Below are positions 18,385 through 28,503 of a stretch of DNA of 64,000 bases, piece by piece. The first letter of the stretch is position 1. Each line of letters opens with the position of its first letter. Location: the NCBI RefSeq assembly GCF_036226605.1, contig NZ_CP109000.1:1666001-1730000 (forward strand). Direction: 5' to 3'. The stretch comes from Streptomyces sp. NBC_00704 (GTDB taxonomy: Bacteria > Actinomycetota > Actinomycetes > Streptomycetales > Streptomycetaceae). A program made the translations under genes and the position numbers. The notes beneath the pieces were generated by a model. It saw only the letters and a program-made list of their open reading frames with translations. It made no database searches and had not been told where the DNA came from.

Positions 18385-18600
18385 TCAGCCCTTCCAGGCG
18401 CGGGCGACCCGGCCGTCCCGCACCTCCAGGTTCAGCCGCCCGAAGCGGTACTCCATGGTGACGATGGCCCCGGGCTCCAACGAGCGCACCGTCGACCACC
18501 CCCGTTCACGCGCGAGCCGTTCGGCCTGCCCGGCCTCCAGGCCGACGTAACCGTCCGGACTGTCCTGCGGCTCCGCCTGCGGAGCGGTGTTCGGTGCCAT
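18385..18600 (-). CDS. peptidase inhibitor I78 family protein
   Basis: A 71-residue small protein. The C-terminal 45 residues (GLEAGQAERLARERGWSTV, then PGAIVTMEYRFGRLNLEV) match the I78 family, whose members inhibit serine proteases through a short exposed loop. No signal peptide is seen, so it would act in the cytoplasm unless exported another way. Homologues are common as single small genes in Streptomyces. The last residues end ARAWKG without a cysteine pair. It is convergent to PAP2 with a shared terminator. The target protease is unknown. Confidence 0.8.
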   Translation of the reverse strand: MAPNTAPQAEPQDSPDGYVGLEAGQAERLARERGWSTVRSLEPGAIVTMEYRFGRLNLEVRDGRVARAWKG

Positions 18601-18949
18601 GACTCCACGCTAGGCCCCGGCGCCTCCCGGGAACACCGAACCCCGGATGCGGAACCGGGCGGTCACACTTCTGTCACAGGATCCCGACACGCGTTTCAGC
18701 CGTCGTACGGCCATTCGTGCACAGCGGACCGTCACACGGACGGGCGGTTCCGGAGGCCTTCTCCGCGTATTCGAACGCAATTGTCGGCACCCGTCCGAGA
18801 GCCGTGAATAACCCGTCGGAAAGAGTCGGAAACGGGCCCCGGAGGACCGGTTCATTTCCCTTCCGCCGCCCCGCCCGAAAGCTGACGGCCCATAGGAAAT
18901 ACACGGCTCCCCCACACATCCCCACACATCCTCCGTACGGACGTGCGGG
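18601..18949. other. intergenic stretch, no gene seen
   Basis: About 350 bases lie between the I78 gene start and the terminator of the Rpf/LysM gene. A lower-GC part near 18760-18910 could hold the I78 promoter. A short repeat (CCCCACACAT, twice) occurs at 18910-18930. Confidence 0.4.
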
Positions 18950-18993
18950 CGCGGCGGCCCCGTCCGGTCGCCCTGCCGGACGGGGCCGCCGCG
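18950..18993 (-). terminator. intrinsic terminator of the Rpf/LysM gene
   Basis: A stem of about 18 bp (CGCGGCGGCCCCGTCCGG with its complement) and an 8-base loop lie 25 bases after the stop codon of the minus-strand gene. Confidence 0.8.
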
Positions 18994-19017
18994 TCGCCGG
19001 GCGGGAGCGCGGGCGGG

Positions 19018-20317
<1,300 letters not shown>

Positions 20318-21100
20318 GTGCCGCGCATGCTCGACGTCAGCGACGAGGTACGCGCCGAGATCGGCGACGAAGAAGCCGACCGGCTGCTCGCCGGAGACAA
20401 CGCCCCGGGCAGTTACGACTGCACGTCCTGCCGCACCCCGGGCGACTCCGAGAACGAGCACACCAGCACCGTCCTGTTCATCGGGGACGAGACCGCCGTC
20501 CTCGCCTTCGCCCACGCCACCTGTCTGCCGTCCCAGATCGTCCAGGTCACGGAGGAGCAGTTGCAGGGCGCGGTGCGCTCCATCAGCGGCGACACCGTCG
20601 ACCTGGACCCCGACAAGGTCGTGCCCGAGCAGGCGGTGCTCGGTGTGACGAGCGGACTCGTCCTGATCGCCGGGGAGTTGCACCCCGCCCTGGTCGTCGA
20701 GCCGACCGCGCCCATCGTGCGCCCCGGCACGACCGGCGCCGGCGACGACTTCCTGCCGCTCCTCATCGAGCAGGGCTTCATGCCGCTCAGCGAGCTGACC
20801 GAGGTGCCGCCGGTGCAGCACGGCTGGTCCGTCCTGCTGGCGATGGGGCAGCTGCACGCCGTGCTACAACCGTCGTCCAACGGCGGCCAGCCGGTCGCCT
20901 GGTGGCAGGCGCACCAGCCGCTCCAGGTGACGGAGGGGTGGCGGGCCGCCGCCAACAAGCACCAGCAGGTACTGATGTTCGCCTCGCCGGTGGGCTCCAT
21001 CGGACGCCAGCCCCGTGAGGACCTCCTGCGGGACGCGCTGGACAAGGCCGCCGCGAACGGGCACCTGGTCGGCGCGGCCCTCCCCCTCGCGGGCACCTGA
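20318..21100 (+). CDS. conserved hypothetical protein
   Basis: A 260-residue soluble protein that I cannot assign to a family. It starts VPRMLDVSDEVRAEIGDEEA, has a CTSC motif near residue 34 (YDCTSCRTPGD) and an acidic character. It continues with alternating hydrophobic strands and ends with a short helix (DLLRDALDKAAANG). There is no signal peptide or membrane segment. GTG 20318 has GAGGGAG 6 bases upstream, and the frame further up has no ribosome site. The CxxC and a later cysteine (ATCLPSQ) could bind a metal, but this is weak. It stands alone between the cell-wall gene and another orphan gene. Confidence 0.7.
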   Translation: MPRMLDVSDEVRAEIGDEEADRLLAGDNAPGSYDCTSCRTPGDSENEHTSTVLFIGDETAVLAFAHATCLPSQIVQVTEEQLQGAVRSISGDTVDLDPDKVVPEQAVLGVTSGLVLIAGELHPALVVEPTAPIVRPGTTGAGDDFLPLLIEQGFMPLSELTEVPPVQHGWSVLLAMGQLHAVLQPSSNGGQPVAWWQAHQPLQVTEGWRAAANKHQQVLMFASPVGSIGRQPREDLLRDALDKAAANGHLVGAALPLAGT

Positions 21101-21333
21101 GCCGCCCCTCCCGGGGGTCGGAGCCATCCCTCGCCAGGGTCTGGGCCTCCCCCTCGCGGGGCCCCCGAGCCCTGTCCGCCGGGCGGGGCGGGGGCGCCCG
21201 GCGCGGCGCGGACCGGTCGGGTCCCCGCGCCCCGGCTCCCCCGCGGGCGCCGGGCACGCGGCGGCACGGCGGGCGTCCCCCGCGGACTCCCGCTGTGCCG
21301 CATCTCTTCGCGCGCCGCGTCGTTTGGACATAC

Positions 21334-21780
21334 GTGCACACCTACGACGTTCCCCGCCGCCCGTCCTACCAGTCGATCCCGTCCGCGCGACCGGCTCAGG
21401 ACTCCCAGGGCGGCCCCTCCGCCACGCCGATCTACGACGCGCTCTACGCGGAGTACGTCAAGACGTTCCGCTCGCTGCCGGGCGACCGCAGCGGCGAGGA
21501 CGAACTGGGGTTCACCGCCTTCGGGAACATCCCGTACCGCACGGGCTCCACGGGTTCCTACCCGGCGCCGCGCCCGGGGTCGTTCTCCAGCTCGTACAGC
21601 GCCTACAGCGCGGGGGCGCAGAGCGCGCGGCACGGAACCGGGCAGCAGTCCCAGTGGCAGCGGGTCGGGCAGCAGTCCCAGTGGCAGCGGATCGGGCAGA
21701 TCGGCCAGCAGGAGCCGGCGCCCACCGCGATGCACCACGTCCCGGCGGCCCTTCCGCCGGCCCCCCGCAGAACCTTCTGA
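21334..21780 (+). CDS. small Streptomyces-type hypothetical protein with QQSQWQR repeat
   Basis: About 148 residues and likely disordered. The N-terminal VHTYDVPRRPSYQSIPS and a central ATPIYDALYAEYVKTFRSLPG look like a short conserved core. The rest is Ser/Tyr/Gly/Pro-rich, with a perfect nine-residue duplication (GQQSQWQRV/GQQSQWQRI, a 27-bp tandem repeat at about 21651-21704). GTG 21334 was picked where the conserved-looking part begins; an ATG at 21295 is in frame. No ribosome site is clear for either. Function unknown; similar small proteins appear confined to streptomycetes, from memory. Confidence 0.55.
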   Translation: MHTYDVPRRPSYQSIPSARPAQDSQGGPSATPIYDALYAEYVKTFRSLPGDRSGEDELGFTAFGNIPYRTGSTGSYPAPRPGSFSSSYSAYSAGAQSARHGTGQQSQWQRVGQQSQWQRIGQIGQQEPAPTAMHHVPAALPPAPRRTF

Positions 21781-21807
21781 TCCGCCCCCACGGGCGAATC
21801 CACGCAC

Positions 21808-21856
21808 ACACGGCTGGAGGGCGGCGCCCGCGACGGGCGCCGCCCTCCAGCCGTGT
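21808..21856. terminator. strong bidirectional terminator
   Basis: A perfect 23-bp stem (ACACGGCTGGAGGGCGGCGC and on) with a 3-base loop lies between the convergent small gene and der. The right arm abuts the der stop. Confidence 0.9.
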
Positions 21857-21858
21857 CG

Positions 21859-23340
21859 TCACTTCTTCTTGCCGCCGCGCTTCTCGCGCACCCGGACCGA
21901 GATGTGGATCGGCGTGCCCTCGAAGCCGAACTCCTCGCGCAACCGGCGCTCGATGAAGCGCCGGTAACCCGCCTCGATGAACCCGGAGGCGAAGAACACG
22001 AACCGCGGGGGCTTGGTGCCGGCCTGGGTGCCGAAGAGGATGCGCGGCTGCTTGCCGCCCCGCACCGGGTGCGGGTGGGCCGCGACCAGCTCGCCGAGGA
22101 AGGCGTTCAGGCGGCCGGTGGGAACACGCGTCTCCCAGCCCGCCAGAGCGGCCTCGATCGCCGGGACCAGCTTCTCCATGTGCCGCCCCGTGCGCGCCGA
22201 GACGTTCACCCGCGGCGCCCACGCCACCTGGGCGAACTCGGTCTCGATCTCGCGCTCCAGGTAGTAGCGGCGCTCCTCGTCGAGGGTGTCCCACTTGTTG
22301 TAGGCGATGACCAGGGCGCGTCCGGCGTCCACGGCCATCGTCACGATGCGCTGGTCCTGCACCGAGATCGACTCGGAGGCGTCGATCAGGATGACCGCCA
22401 CCTCGGCCTTCTCCACGGCCGCGGCGGTGCGCAGCGAGGCGTAGTAGTCGGCGCCCTGCTGGAGGTGGACGCGCTTGCGGATGCCCGCCGTGTCGACGAA
22501 CTTCCAGGTGACGCCGCCGAGTTCGATCAGCTCGTCGACCGGGTCGCGGGTGGTGCCCGCGATCTCGTTGACGACGACGCGCTCCTCGTTCGCCACCTTG
22601 TTCAGCAGCGAGGACTTGCCGACGTTCGGCCGGCCGATGAGCGCGATCCGGCGCGGGCCGCCCACCGCGGTGCCGAAGGTCTGCGCGGGGGCCTCAGGCA
22701 GGGCCTCCAGGACGGCGTCCAGCATGTCGCCGGTGCCGCGGCCGTGCAGCGCGGAGATCGGGTGCGGCTCGCCGAGCCCGAGGGACCACAGGTAGGCCGC
22801 GTCGGCCTCCGCGCTAGGGCCGTCGACCTTGTTGGCGGCCAGCACGACGGGCTTGCCCGCCTTGCGCAGCAGCCGGACGACCGCCTCGTCGGTGTCGGTC
22901 GCGCCGACCTTGGCGTCGACGACGAAGACGACGGCGTCGGCGGCCTCGATCGCGTACTCGGCCTGGGCGGCCACGGAGGCGTCGATGCCGAGGACGTCCT
23001 GCTCCCAGCCGCCGGTGTCGACGAGCTTGAAGCGGCGGCCCGACCATTCGGCCTCGTAGGTCACCCGGTCGCGGGTCACGCCCGGCTTGTCCTCGACGAC
23101 GGCCTCGCGGCGGCCGATGATCCGGTTCACCAGGGTCGACTTGCCGACATTGGGGCGGCCGACGACGGCGAGCACGGGCAGCGGCCCGTGGCCTGCCTCC
23201 TCGATGGCGCCCTCGACGTCCTCGATGTCGAAGCCCTCGACCGCGGCGAGCTCCATGAACTCCGCGTACTCGGCGTCGCCGAGCGCCCCGTGGTCGTGCT
23301 CGAAGGAGTCCGAGCCGTCGGGCTGGATGTGGTCGTTCAT
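21859..23340 (-). CDS. der: ribosome biogenesis GTPase Der (EngA)
   Basis: A 493-residue GTPase needed for 50S ribosomal subunit assembly. There are two tandem G domains: GRPNVGKST at 61-69 and a second GRPNVGKSS in mid-protein. Each has the NKxD-type motif (AANKVDG and AYNKWD). A C-terminal KH-like domain ends in a basic KRGGKKK that contacts rRNA. The acidic N-terminal extension of about 50 residues is typical of actinobacteria. It is the last gene of a minus-strand run with the acyltransferase (gap 87 bases) and cmk, the usual actinobacterial order. Confidence 0.98.
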   Translation of the reverse strand: MNDHIQPDGSDSFEHDHGALGDAEYAEFMELAAVEGFDIEDVEGAIEEAGHGPLPVLAVVGRPNVGKSTLVNRIIGRREAVVEDKPGVTRDRVTYEAEWSGRRFKLVDTGGWEQDVLGIDASVAAQAEYAIEAADAVVFVVDAKVGATDTDEAVVRLLRKAGKPVVLAANKVDGPSAEADAAYLWSLGLGEPHPISALHGRGTGDMLDAVLEALPEAPAQTFGTAVGGPRRIALIGRPNVGKSSLLNKVANEERVVVNEIAGTTRDPVDELIELGGVTWKFVDTAGIRKRVHLQQGADYYASLRTAAAVEKAEVAVILIDASESISVQDQRIVTMAVDAGRALVIAYNKWDTLDEERRYYLEREIETEFAQVAWAPRVNVSARTGRHMEKLVPAIEAALAGWETRVPTGRLNAFLGELVAAHPHPVRGGKQPRILFGTQAGTKPPRFVFFASGFIEAGYRRFIERRLREEFGFEGTPIHISVRVREKRGGKKK

Positions 23341-23427
23341 GAAGTCCGTACCTCGTCGTTCATTCGTGGTGATCGGTGGAGCACCCGTTCTGTCCGGGTT
23401 GATCCACTACTCGGTATTCAGTGTCGC

Positions 23428-24084
23428 TCAGCGTCCCGTCAGGCGCCTGGCGTTTTCCAGGTGTGCGGCGAGCTGTTTCCGGATGCGTTCGGTGGCCTCG
23501 TCCAGCGCCTTGCGGGTGCGCCGTCCGCTGCCGTCGCCCGCCTCGAACGCGTCTCCGAAGACGACGTCCACGCGGGAGCGCAGCGGGGGCAGCGCCTTTA
23601 TCAACCGTCCGCCGCGCTCGGTGCTTCCCAGCACGGCGACGGGCACGATCGGCGCGCCGCCGCGCACCGCGAAGTAGGCGAGCCCGGCGCGCAGGGCCGC
23701 GAAGTCGCCCTCGCCACGGGTGCCCTCCGGGAAGATCCCGAGGACCCCGCCGTTGTGCAGCACGCCCAGCGCGCGGGTGATGGCGGTGCGGTCGGTGGTG
23801 TCCCGGTCGACCTTGAGCTGGCCGATGCCGGTGAGGAAGGGGTCCAGCGGGCCGACGAACGCTTCCTTCTTGATCAGGAAGTGCGTCGGCCGGGGCGCCA
23901 CGCCCATCACCATCGGGCCGTCGATGTTGTGCGAGTGGTTGATCGCGAAGATCAGCGGGCCGCTCGCCGGCACCTTCCAGGCGCCCAGCACACGCGGCTT
24001 CCACAGCCCGTACATCAGACCGACGCCGATGCGCCGCCCGACCTCGGCGCCCCGCTCGGAGGGCACGGCCGTCGTCGGGGTCAC
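23428..24084 (-). CDS. 1-acyl-sn-glycerol-3-phosphate acyltransferase (PlsC-like)
   Basis: A 218-residue membrane-associated acyltransferase that makes phosphatidic acid from lysophosphatidic acid. The catalytic HX4D box is NHSHNID (near residue 50), and FPEGTRGEG (near 125) is the glycerol-phosphate binding motif. GTG 24084 overlaps the cmk stop by 4 bases (GTGA), implying translational coupling. The frame extends 13 codons further up, but inside cmk. It is annotated next to cmk and der in many actinobacteria. The acyl donor preference is unknown. Confidence 0.9.
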   Translation of the reverse strand: MTPTTAVPSERGAEVGRRIGVGLMYGLWKPRVLGAWKVPASGPLIFAINHSHNIDGPMVMGVAPRPTHFLIKKEAFVGPLDPFLTGIGQLKVDRDTTDRTAITRALGVLHNGGVLGIFPEGTRGEGDFAALRAGLAYFAVRGGAPIVPVAVLGSTERGGRLIKALPPLRSRVDVVFGDAFEAGDGSGRRTRKALDEATERIRKQLAAHLENARRLTGR

Positions 24085-24767
24085 CGCGCGGCCCGCTTCT
24101 CCTCGACGAGGGTGACGACGCACTCGATGACCTGGGTCAGCGTCAGGGCGGTGGTGTCCACCTCGACGGCGTCGTCCGCCTTGGCGAGCGGGGAGGTCTT
24201 GCGGGAGGAGTCGGCCGCGTCCCGCCTGATCAGCGCCTCACGGGTGCGGTGCAGGTCGGCGCCCTTCAGCTCGCCGCTGCGGCGGGCGGCGCGGGCCTCC
24301 GGGGAGGCGGTGAGGAAGATCTTGAGGTCGGCGCCTGGCAGCACGGTCGTGCCGATGTCCCGCCCCTCGACGACGATGCCCCGCTCCGCGGCGGCGGCCA
24401 GCGACCGCTGCAACTCGGTGATCCGGGCCCGCACCTCGGGCACGGCGCTGACCGCGCTGACCTTGGAGGTGACCTCCTGGGTGCGGATCGGCGCGGCGAC
24501 GTCGACGCCGTCGACCGTGATGGTCGGGTGGGCCGGGTCGGTGCCGGAGAGGATCTCGGGCTTTCCGGCGACGGCCGCGATCGCGGTGGGGTCCTCGATG
24601 TCGATCCCGTTGTTCACCATCCACCAGGTGATCGCCCGGTACTGGGCGCCGGTGTCCAGGTAGCTCAGTCCGAGCCGGCCGGCCACGGCCTTGGACGTGC
24701 TCGACTTGCCGGTGCCGGACGGACCGTCGATGGCGACGATCACGGGCTGGGCGGCGCCGTTTTCCAC
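24081..24767 (-). CDS. cmk: cytidylate kinase
   Basis: A 228-residue enzyme that phosphorylates CMP/dCMP with ATP. The P-loop GPSGTGKS is at 15-22, followed by KAVAGRLGLSYLDTGAQYRA, a typical CMP kinase NMP-binding start. VEGRDIGTTVLPGADLKIFL (near 135) and the late RRDAADSSRKTSPLAKADDA are conserved. It is 4 bases overlapped with the acyltransferase gene. A 0.7-kb repeat-filled gap separates it from tyrA upstream, so it may have its own promoter. Confidence 0.97.
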   Translation of the reverse strand: MENGAAQPVIVAIDGPSGTGKSSTSKAVAGRLGLSYLDTGAQYRAITWWMVNNGIDIEDPTAIAAVAGKPEILSGTDPAHPTITVDGVDVAAPIRTQEVTSKVSAVSAVPEVRARITELQRSLAAAAERGIVVEGRDIGTTVLPGADLKIFLTASPEARAARRSGELKGADLHRTREALIRRDAADSSRKTSPLAKADDAVEVDTTALTLTQVIECVVTLVEEKRAAR

Positions 24768-25495
24768 GGGGGGACACCTTCCTGGTGCGAGGCGGTGGAG
24801 GTACGGGGCGCGACTGTGCCCCGTACAAGGTTACCGGCCGCACGTCACTCGTCCGGCCGCACGGCCCCGCCGGCCCTCCGCCGACTCCCGTCGCCCCCCG
24901 CGCCGAGCCGCCCCAGCGACCCGTACCGGCCCCTCGGCCGGCAGCCGCCGCGCGGCCAGGACAGGACCGTCGCACGGCAGGCCATCGGCTGCCCGGCTGC
25001 CCGGCTGCCCCACCGCTCAGCCGTCGGACGGCCCCGGCTGAGAGGCCGTCCCGTCGCCCCGGCAGTCAGGGGGTCCGGATGCCCGGCGGCCTTGCGCTTG
25101 CGGAGACAGGCGGTCCGGCCGATCCACCGACCGGCGACCGGCGACCGGCAGCCTGACGGGCAGGCGTCCGGTGCCCGGCGGTCCGGTGCCCGGCGGGCCG
25201 GTGGTCCGGTGGTCCGGTGTCAGGCGACCCGGCAGCCCGGCTGGTCGACCGTCCGGCAGTCCGGCTGTCCGGCAGCCCTGCGCCCGGTGGTCCGGTGTCA
25301 GGCGGGCCGGTGGTCCGGCTGGTCGACCGTCCGGCAGCCCTGCGCCCGGCGGTTCGGTGTCAGGCGGTCCGGTGGTCCGGTGGTCCGGTGTCAGGCGACC
25401 CGGCAGCCCGGCTGATCGACAGTCCGGCAGCCCTGCGCCCGGCGGTTCGCCGATCCACCGGGCGGCGGAGCGCTGTCCGGCGGCCGGCGGTCCGG
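24768..25495. other. 728-base repeat-rich gap between tyrA and cmk
   Basis: No credible gene. Frames on both strands are Arg/Pro/Gly artefacts. The first about 70 bases hold the cmk upstream region. 24986-25009 is CGGCTGCC three times. 25148-25450 is a degenerate repeat block described separately. Confidence 0.6.
25148..25450. repeat. imperfect interspersed/tandem repeats (CCGG-rich)
   Basis: Three copies of CCGGCAGCCCTGCGCCCGG start at 25269, 25331 and 25424. A longer element (TCAGGCGACCCGGCAGCCCG and on) recurs at 25220 and 25391, 171 bases apart. Short GGTCCGGTG units fill the gaps. Copies are shuffled and vary in spacing, suggesting repeated slippage or recombination. Confidence 0.75.
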
Positions 25496-26581
25496 TCACT
25501 GGCGGATCGCCCAGCCCCGTTCCCGGAGTGCCGCCGAAAGGACCGCTGCCGACTTGGGTTCGACCATGAGCTGCACCAGGCCCGCCTGCTGCCCCGTCGC
25601 GTGCTCGATGCGGACGTCCTCGATGTTGACGCCCGCCTGCCCGGCGTCGGCGAAGATGCGGGCCAGCTGGCCCGGCTGGTCGTCGATCAGCACGGCGACG
25701 ATCTCGTAGGCCCGCGGTGCCGCTCCGTGCTTGCCGGGGACGCGGACCTGGCCGGCGTTGCCGCGGCGCAGGACGTCCTCGACTCCGCCCGCGCCCTCGC
25801 GCCGCTTCGCGTCGTCGCCGGACTGGAGGGCGCGCAGCGCCTGGACGGTCTCCTCCAGGTCGGCGGCGACCTCGGTGAGGAGGTCGGCGACCGGGCCGGG
25901 GTTCGCGGACAGGATGTCGATCCACATCCGGGGGTCGGAGGCGGCGATCCGGGTGACGTCCCTGATGCCCTGGCCGCACAGCCGTACGGCGGCCTCCTCG
26001 GCGTGCTCCAGGCGCGCCGCGACCAGGCTGGAGACCAGGTGGGGCATGTGGGAGACGAGCGCCACGGCGCGGTCGTGGGCGTCGGCGTCCATGACCACCG
26101 GCACGGCCCGGCAGTGCGAGACCAACTCCAGGGCGAGGTTCAGCACCTCGGTGTCGGTGTCCCGGGTCGGCGTCAGCACCCAGGGGCGGCCCTCGAAGAG
26201 GTCGCCGGTCGCGGCGAGCGGCCCCGACTTCTCCCGGCCCGACATGGGGTGGCTGCCGATGTACGCCGACAGGTCGAGGCCGAGCGCCAGCAGTTCACGG
26301 CGCGGCCCGCCCTTGACGCTGGCGACGTCGAGGTACCCGCGGGCCACGCCCCGGCGCATCGCGTCGGCGAGCACGCCTGCCACGTGGGCGGGCGGGGCGG
26401 CGACGATCGCGAGGTCCACCGGACCCTCGGGCGTCTCGTCGGTGCCGGCGCCCAGCGCGGCCGCCGTACGGGCCTGCTCGGGGTCGTGGTCGGCGAGGTG
26501 GACGGCGACGCCCCGCTGCACCAGGGCCAGGGCGGCGGACGTGCCGATCAGCCCGGTGCCGATGACGAGCGCGGTCCTCAC
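25496..26581 (-). CDS. tyrA: prephenate dehydrogenase
   Basis: A 361-residue enzyme converting prephenate to 4-hydroxyphenylpyruvate for tyrosine synthesis. The N-terminal Rossmann fold has GTGLIGTS (8-15). SHPMSGREKSG (near 130) and VVMDADAHDRAVALVSHMPH (near 185) are conserved in prephenate dehydrogenases; the His residues take part in catalysis. The C-terminal about 80 residues (AYEIVAVLIDDQPGQLARIF) form an ACT-type domain, likely a tyrosine feedback site. GTG 26581 overlaps the aroH stop by 4 bases (GTGA), so the two are translationally coupled and supply consecutive pathway steps. Confidence 0.95.
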   Translation of the reverse strand: MRTALVIGTGLIGTSAALALVQRGVAVHLADHDPEQARTAAALGAGTDETPEGPVDLAIVAAPPAHVAGVLADAMRRGVARGYLDVASVKGGPRRELLALGLDLSAYIGSHPMSGREKSGPLAATGDLFEGRPWVLTPTRDTDTEVLNLALELVSHCRAVPVVMDADAHDRAVALVSHMPHLVSSLVAARLEHAEEAAVRLCGQGIRDVTRIAASDPRMWIDILSANPGPVADLLTEVAADLEETVQALRALQSGDDAKRREGAGGVEDVLRRGNAGQVRVPGKHGAAPRAYEIVAVLIDDQPGQLARIFADAGQAGVNIEDVRIEHATGQQAGLVQLMVEPKSAAVLSAALRERGWAIRQ

Positions 26582-26940
26582 TGGGCGATGTCCTTGCGCA
26601 GGGCGGCCGCGGCGCCGAGGTACACGTGGCTGATCCCGGCGCGCGGCCGGTCGGACTCGACGTGCGCGAGGATGCGCACCACCCGCGGCATGGCGCCCTC
26701 GACGTCCAGTTCCTGGGCGCAGATCAGCGGTACGTCGACGATGCCGAGCTTGCGGGCCGCGGCCGCCGGGAAGTCGCTGTGCAGGTCGGGCGTGGCCGTG
26801 AACCAGATGCTGATCAGGTCGTCGGCGGCGAGCGCGTTGCGCTCGAGGACGGCGGTGAGCAGCGCCCCCACCTGCTCGTCCATGTGGCCGGCCTCGTCCC
26901 GCTCGAGTTGGACGGCTCCCCGGACCGCTCGTACCGCCAC
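26578..26940 (-). CDS. aroH: chorismate mutase, AroH type
   Basis: A 120-residue enzyme converting chorismate to prephenate. The sequence (VRAVRGAVQLERDEAGHMDE, then ISIWFTATPDLHSDFPA and PLICAQELDVEGAMPRVVRI) matches the trimeric AroH class of Bacillus, not the helical AroQ class. The catalytic Arg and Glu positions appear kept. GTG 26940 has GAGGAG 7-8 bases upstream. Its stop overlaps tyrA. The product feeds straight into TyrA. Confidence 0.95.
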   Translation of the reverse strand: MAVRAVRGAVQLERDEAGHMDEQVGALLTAVLERNALAADDLISIWFTATPDLHSDFPAAAARKLGIVDVPLICAQELDVEGAMPRVVRILAHVESDRPRAGISHVYLGAAAALRKDIAQ

Positions 26941-27227
26941 GGCGCTGCTCCTCGCTGAAGTGTGCTGATGCGTCGGTGTGCCGGCGGACGGCCCGCGCCC
27001 TCGTGCGCCGCGGCCCGATGTGCCGGGCCACGGCACGTGGCACGGCCGCGCGGCACGTGGCACGGGACACGTCCACGTGACGTGTCCAGCCTAGTCAGCC
27101 CGCGTCGGTCCGGTGCGCGCGCCCGCGTGCCGAGACGGCGATGCCCCCGTACGCCCTTCACGAGGGGTGCGGCCCGCGCCGCCGTGGCACGCTGACGGCA
27201 GGACACCCGCATCGGGGAAGGCCCGGC

Positions 27228-27461
27228 ATGAAGCGTCCAGGACCCCTGCTCACCCTCCTCGCGGGACTGGTGCTCGGCCTGGCCCTGCTGACGCTCGACG
27301 CGACGACGGGGACGAAGGCCCCGACCTCCCCGTACCGGGAGCGCTCGCCGAGCCCGGCCCCTGCCCCTGCCCCGGCCCGGAGCACGGTTCCCCCCGCCTC
27401 CTCCCCCGCCCCCGCGTCCGCCGCCTTCCGCGTCCCGCGCGCCGGGCCCGCCACCCCCTGA
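27228..27461 (+). CDS. small single-pass membrane protein
   Basis: A 77-residue protein. One hydrophobic segment (LLTLLAGLVLGLALLTL, about 6-22) is followed by a Pro/Ala/Ser-rich extracytoplasmic tail. ATG 27228 has GGGGAAGG upstream; the longer upstream frame is not supported. It ends 23 bases before the DUF6529 gene, so it may belong to the same transcript as the DUF6529-Rieske pair. No known family. Confidence 0.55.
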   Translation: MKRPGPLLTLLAGLVLGLALLTLDATTGTKAPTSPYRERSPSPAPAPAPARSTVPPASSPAPASAAFRVPRAGPATP

Positions 27462-27484
27462 CCCCCGTTCGAGCAGGGAGCCCC

Positions 27485-28063
27485 ATGACCGTCGACCCGA
27501 ACGCCGCCGCGCGCGGCGTCCCCGAGCCCGCGGGGCGCGGCCCGAGCCCGGCCCGCTTTCTGGTCCCGGCACTGGTCGCCTGCGCCGTGGCGGTCGCCCT
27601 GGGCGTCTACGGCAGCGTGCACGAGCCGACCGGGACGGCCTTCGACCTGGCCGGTTTCAGCAGCACGGGCGCGGTGAAGGCCTGGCTGGCGTCGGCCGCG
27701 ATGTTCTTCGCCCTGGTGCAGCTCGCCTCGGCGCCGATGCTGTACGGGAAGCTGCCCGGGCCCGCCTGGTCCGGCGCGCTGCACCGCTGGTCGGGCCGGG
27801 CCGCCTTCCTGATCGCGGTCCCGGTTGCGGTGCACTGTCTGTACGCGCTGGGGTATCAGACGTACGGAACACGCGTGATGTGGCACTCCGTCCTGGGTTG
27901 CTTCTTCTTCGGCGCGTTCAGTGCCAAGATGCTGCTGCTCCGCAGGGAGCGCCTTCGGGGTCCGCTGCTGCCGATCGTCGGCGGGCTCGTCTTCACCGTG
28001 CTGACGGTGATCTGGCTCACCTCCGCCCTCTGGTTCTTCCGCACTTTCGGAGTGACGACATGA
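27485..28063 (+). CDS. DUF6529 family membrane protein, possible b-type cytochrome
   Basis: A 192-residue integral membrane protein with about five TM segments. Histidines sit in or beside membrane helices: LHRWSGR (near 100), AVHCLYALGY (near 118) and MWHSVLGC (near 135). That pattern resembles small four-helix b-type cytochromes and ferric-reductase-like proteins, which is inference. The stop overlaps the Rieske gene start by 4 bases (ATGA), so the two proteins are made together, and an electron-transfer pair is likely. AGGGAG precedes ATG 27485. The DUF6529 label is from memory of actinobacterial annotation. Confidence 0.8.
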   Translation: MTVDPNAAARGVPEPAGRGPSPARFLVPALVACAVAVALGVYGSVHEPTGTAFDLAGFSSTGAVKAWLASAAMFFALVQLASAPMLYGKLPGPAWSGALHRWSGRAAFLIAVPVAVHCLYALGYQTYGTRVMWHSVLGCFFFGAFSAKMLLLRRERLRGPLLPIVGGLVFTVLTVIWLTSALWFFRTFGVTT

Positions 28064-28482
28064 CCCTCCCCGCGACACCACGGCGCACGGTTCTCCTGGC
28101 GGCGGGCGGCGCGGCCGCGGCGCTCACGGCGGCCTGCGGCACGTACGGCGACGGCGGCTCGTCGTCGTCCGACAAGCCCACGCACGCGTCCGGCGGCGGG
28201 GAGCTGGCGAAGACGGCCGACATCCCCGTCGGCGGCGGCAAGATCTTCGCCGACGAGAAGGTCGTCGTCACCCAGCCGACGAAGGACGACTTCAAGGCGT
28301 TCTCCGCCGTCTGCACCCACCAGGGCTGCACGGTCTCCCGCGTCGCCGACGGCGTCATCCGCTGCCCCTGCCACGGCAGCGAGTTCCGTGTCGCGGACGG
28401 CTCGGTGGCCCGCGGCCCGGCGTCCGTCCCGCTGCCCGCCGAGAAGATCACGGTCGCGCGGGGCACGATCAGCCTGGCCTGA
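28060..28482 (+). CDS. Tat-exported Rieske [2Fe-2S] lipoprotein
   Basis: A 140-residue protein. The N-terminus has a Tat-like RRTVLLAAGG followed by the lipobox LTAAC, so it should be exported and anchored as a lipoprotein. CTHQGC (near 89) and CPCHGSEF (near 106) supply the two Cys and two His that bind the Rieske cluster. A Ser/Gly-rich linker separates anchor and cluster domain. The start overlaps the DUF6529 stop by 4 bases. It has no oxygenase partner nearby, so a respiratory or thiol/quinone electron carrier role with DUF6529 is more likely than aromatic ring oxidation. Confidence 0.92.
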   Translation: MTLPATPRRTVLLAAGGAAAALTAACGTYGDGGSSSSDKPTHASGGGELAKTADIPVGGGKIFADEKVVVTQPTKDDFKAFSAVCTHQGCTVSRVADGVIRCPCHGSEFRVADGSVARGPASVPLPAEKITVARGTISLA

Positions 28483-28503
28483 GGGCCCGGCCCGGTCACC
28501 GGC

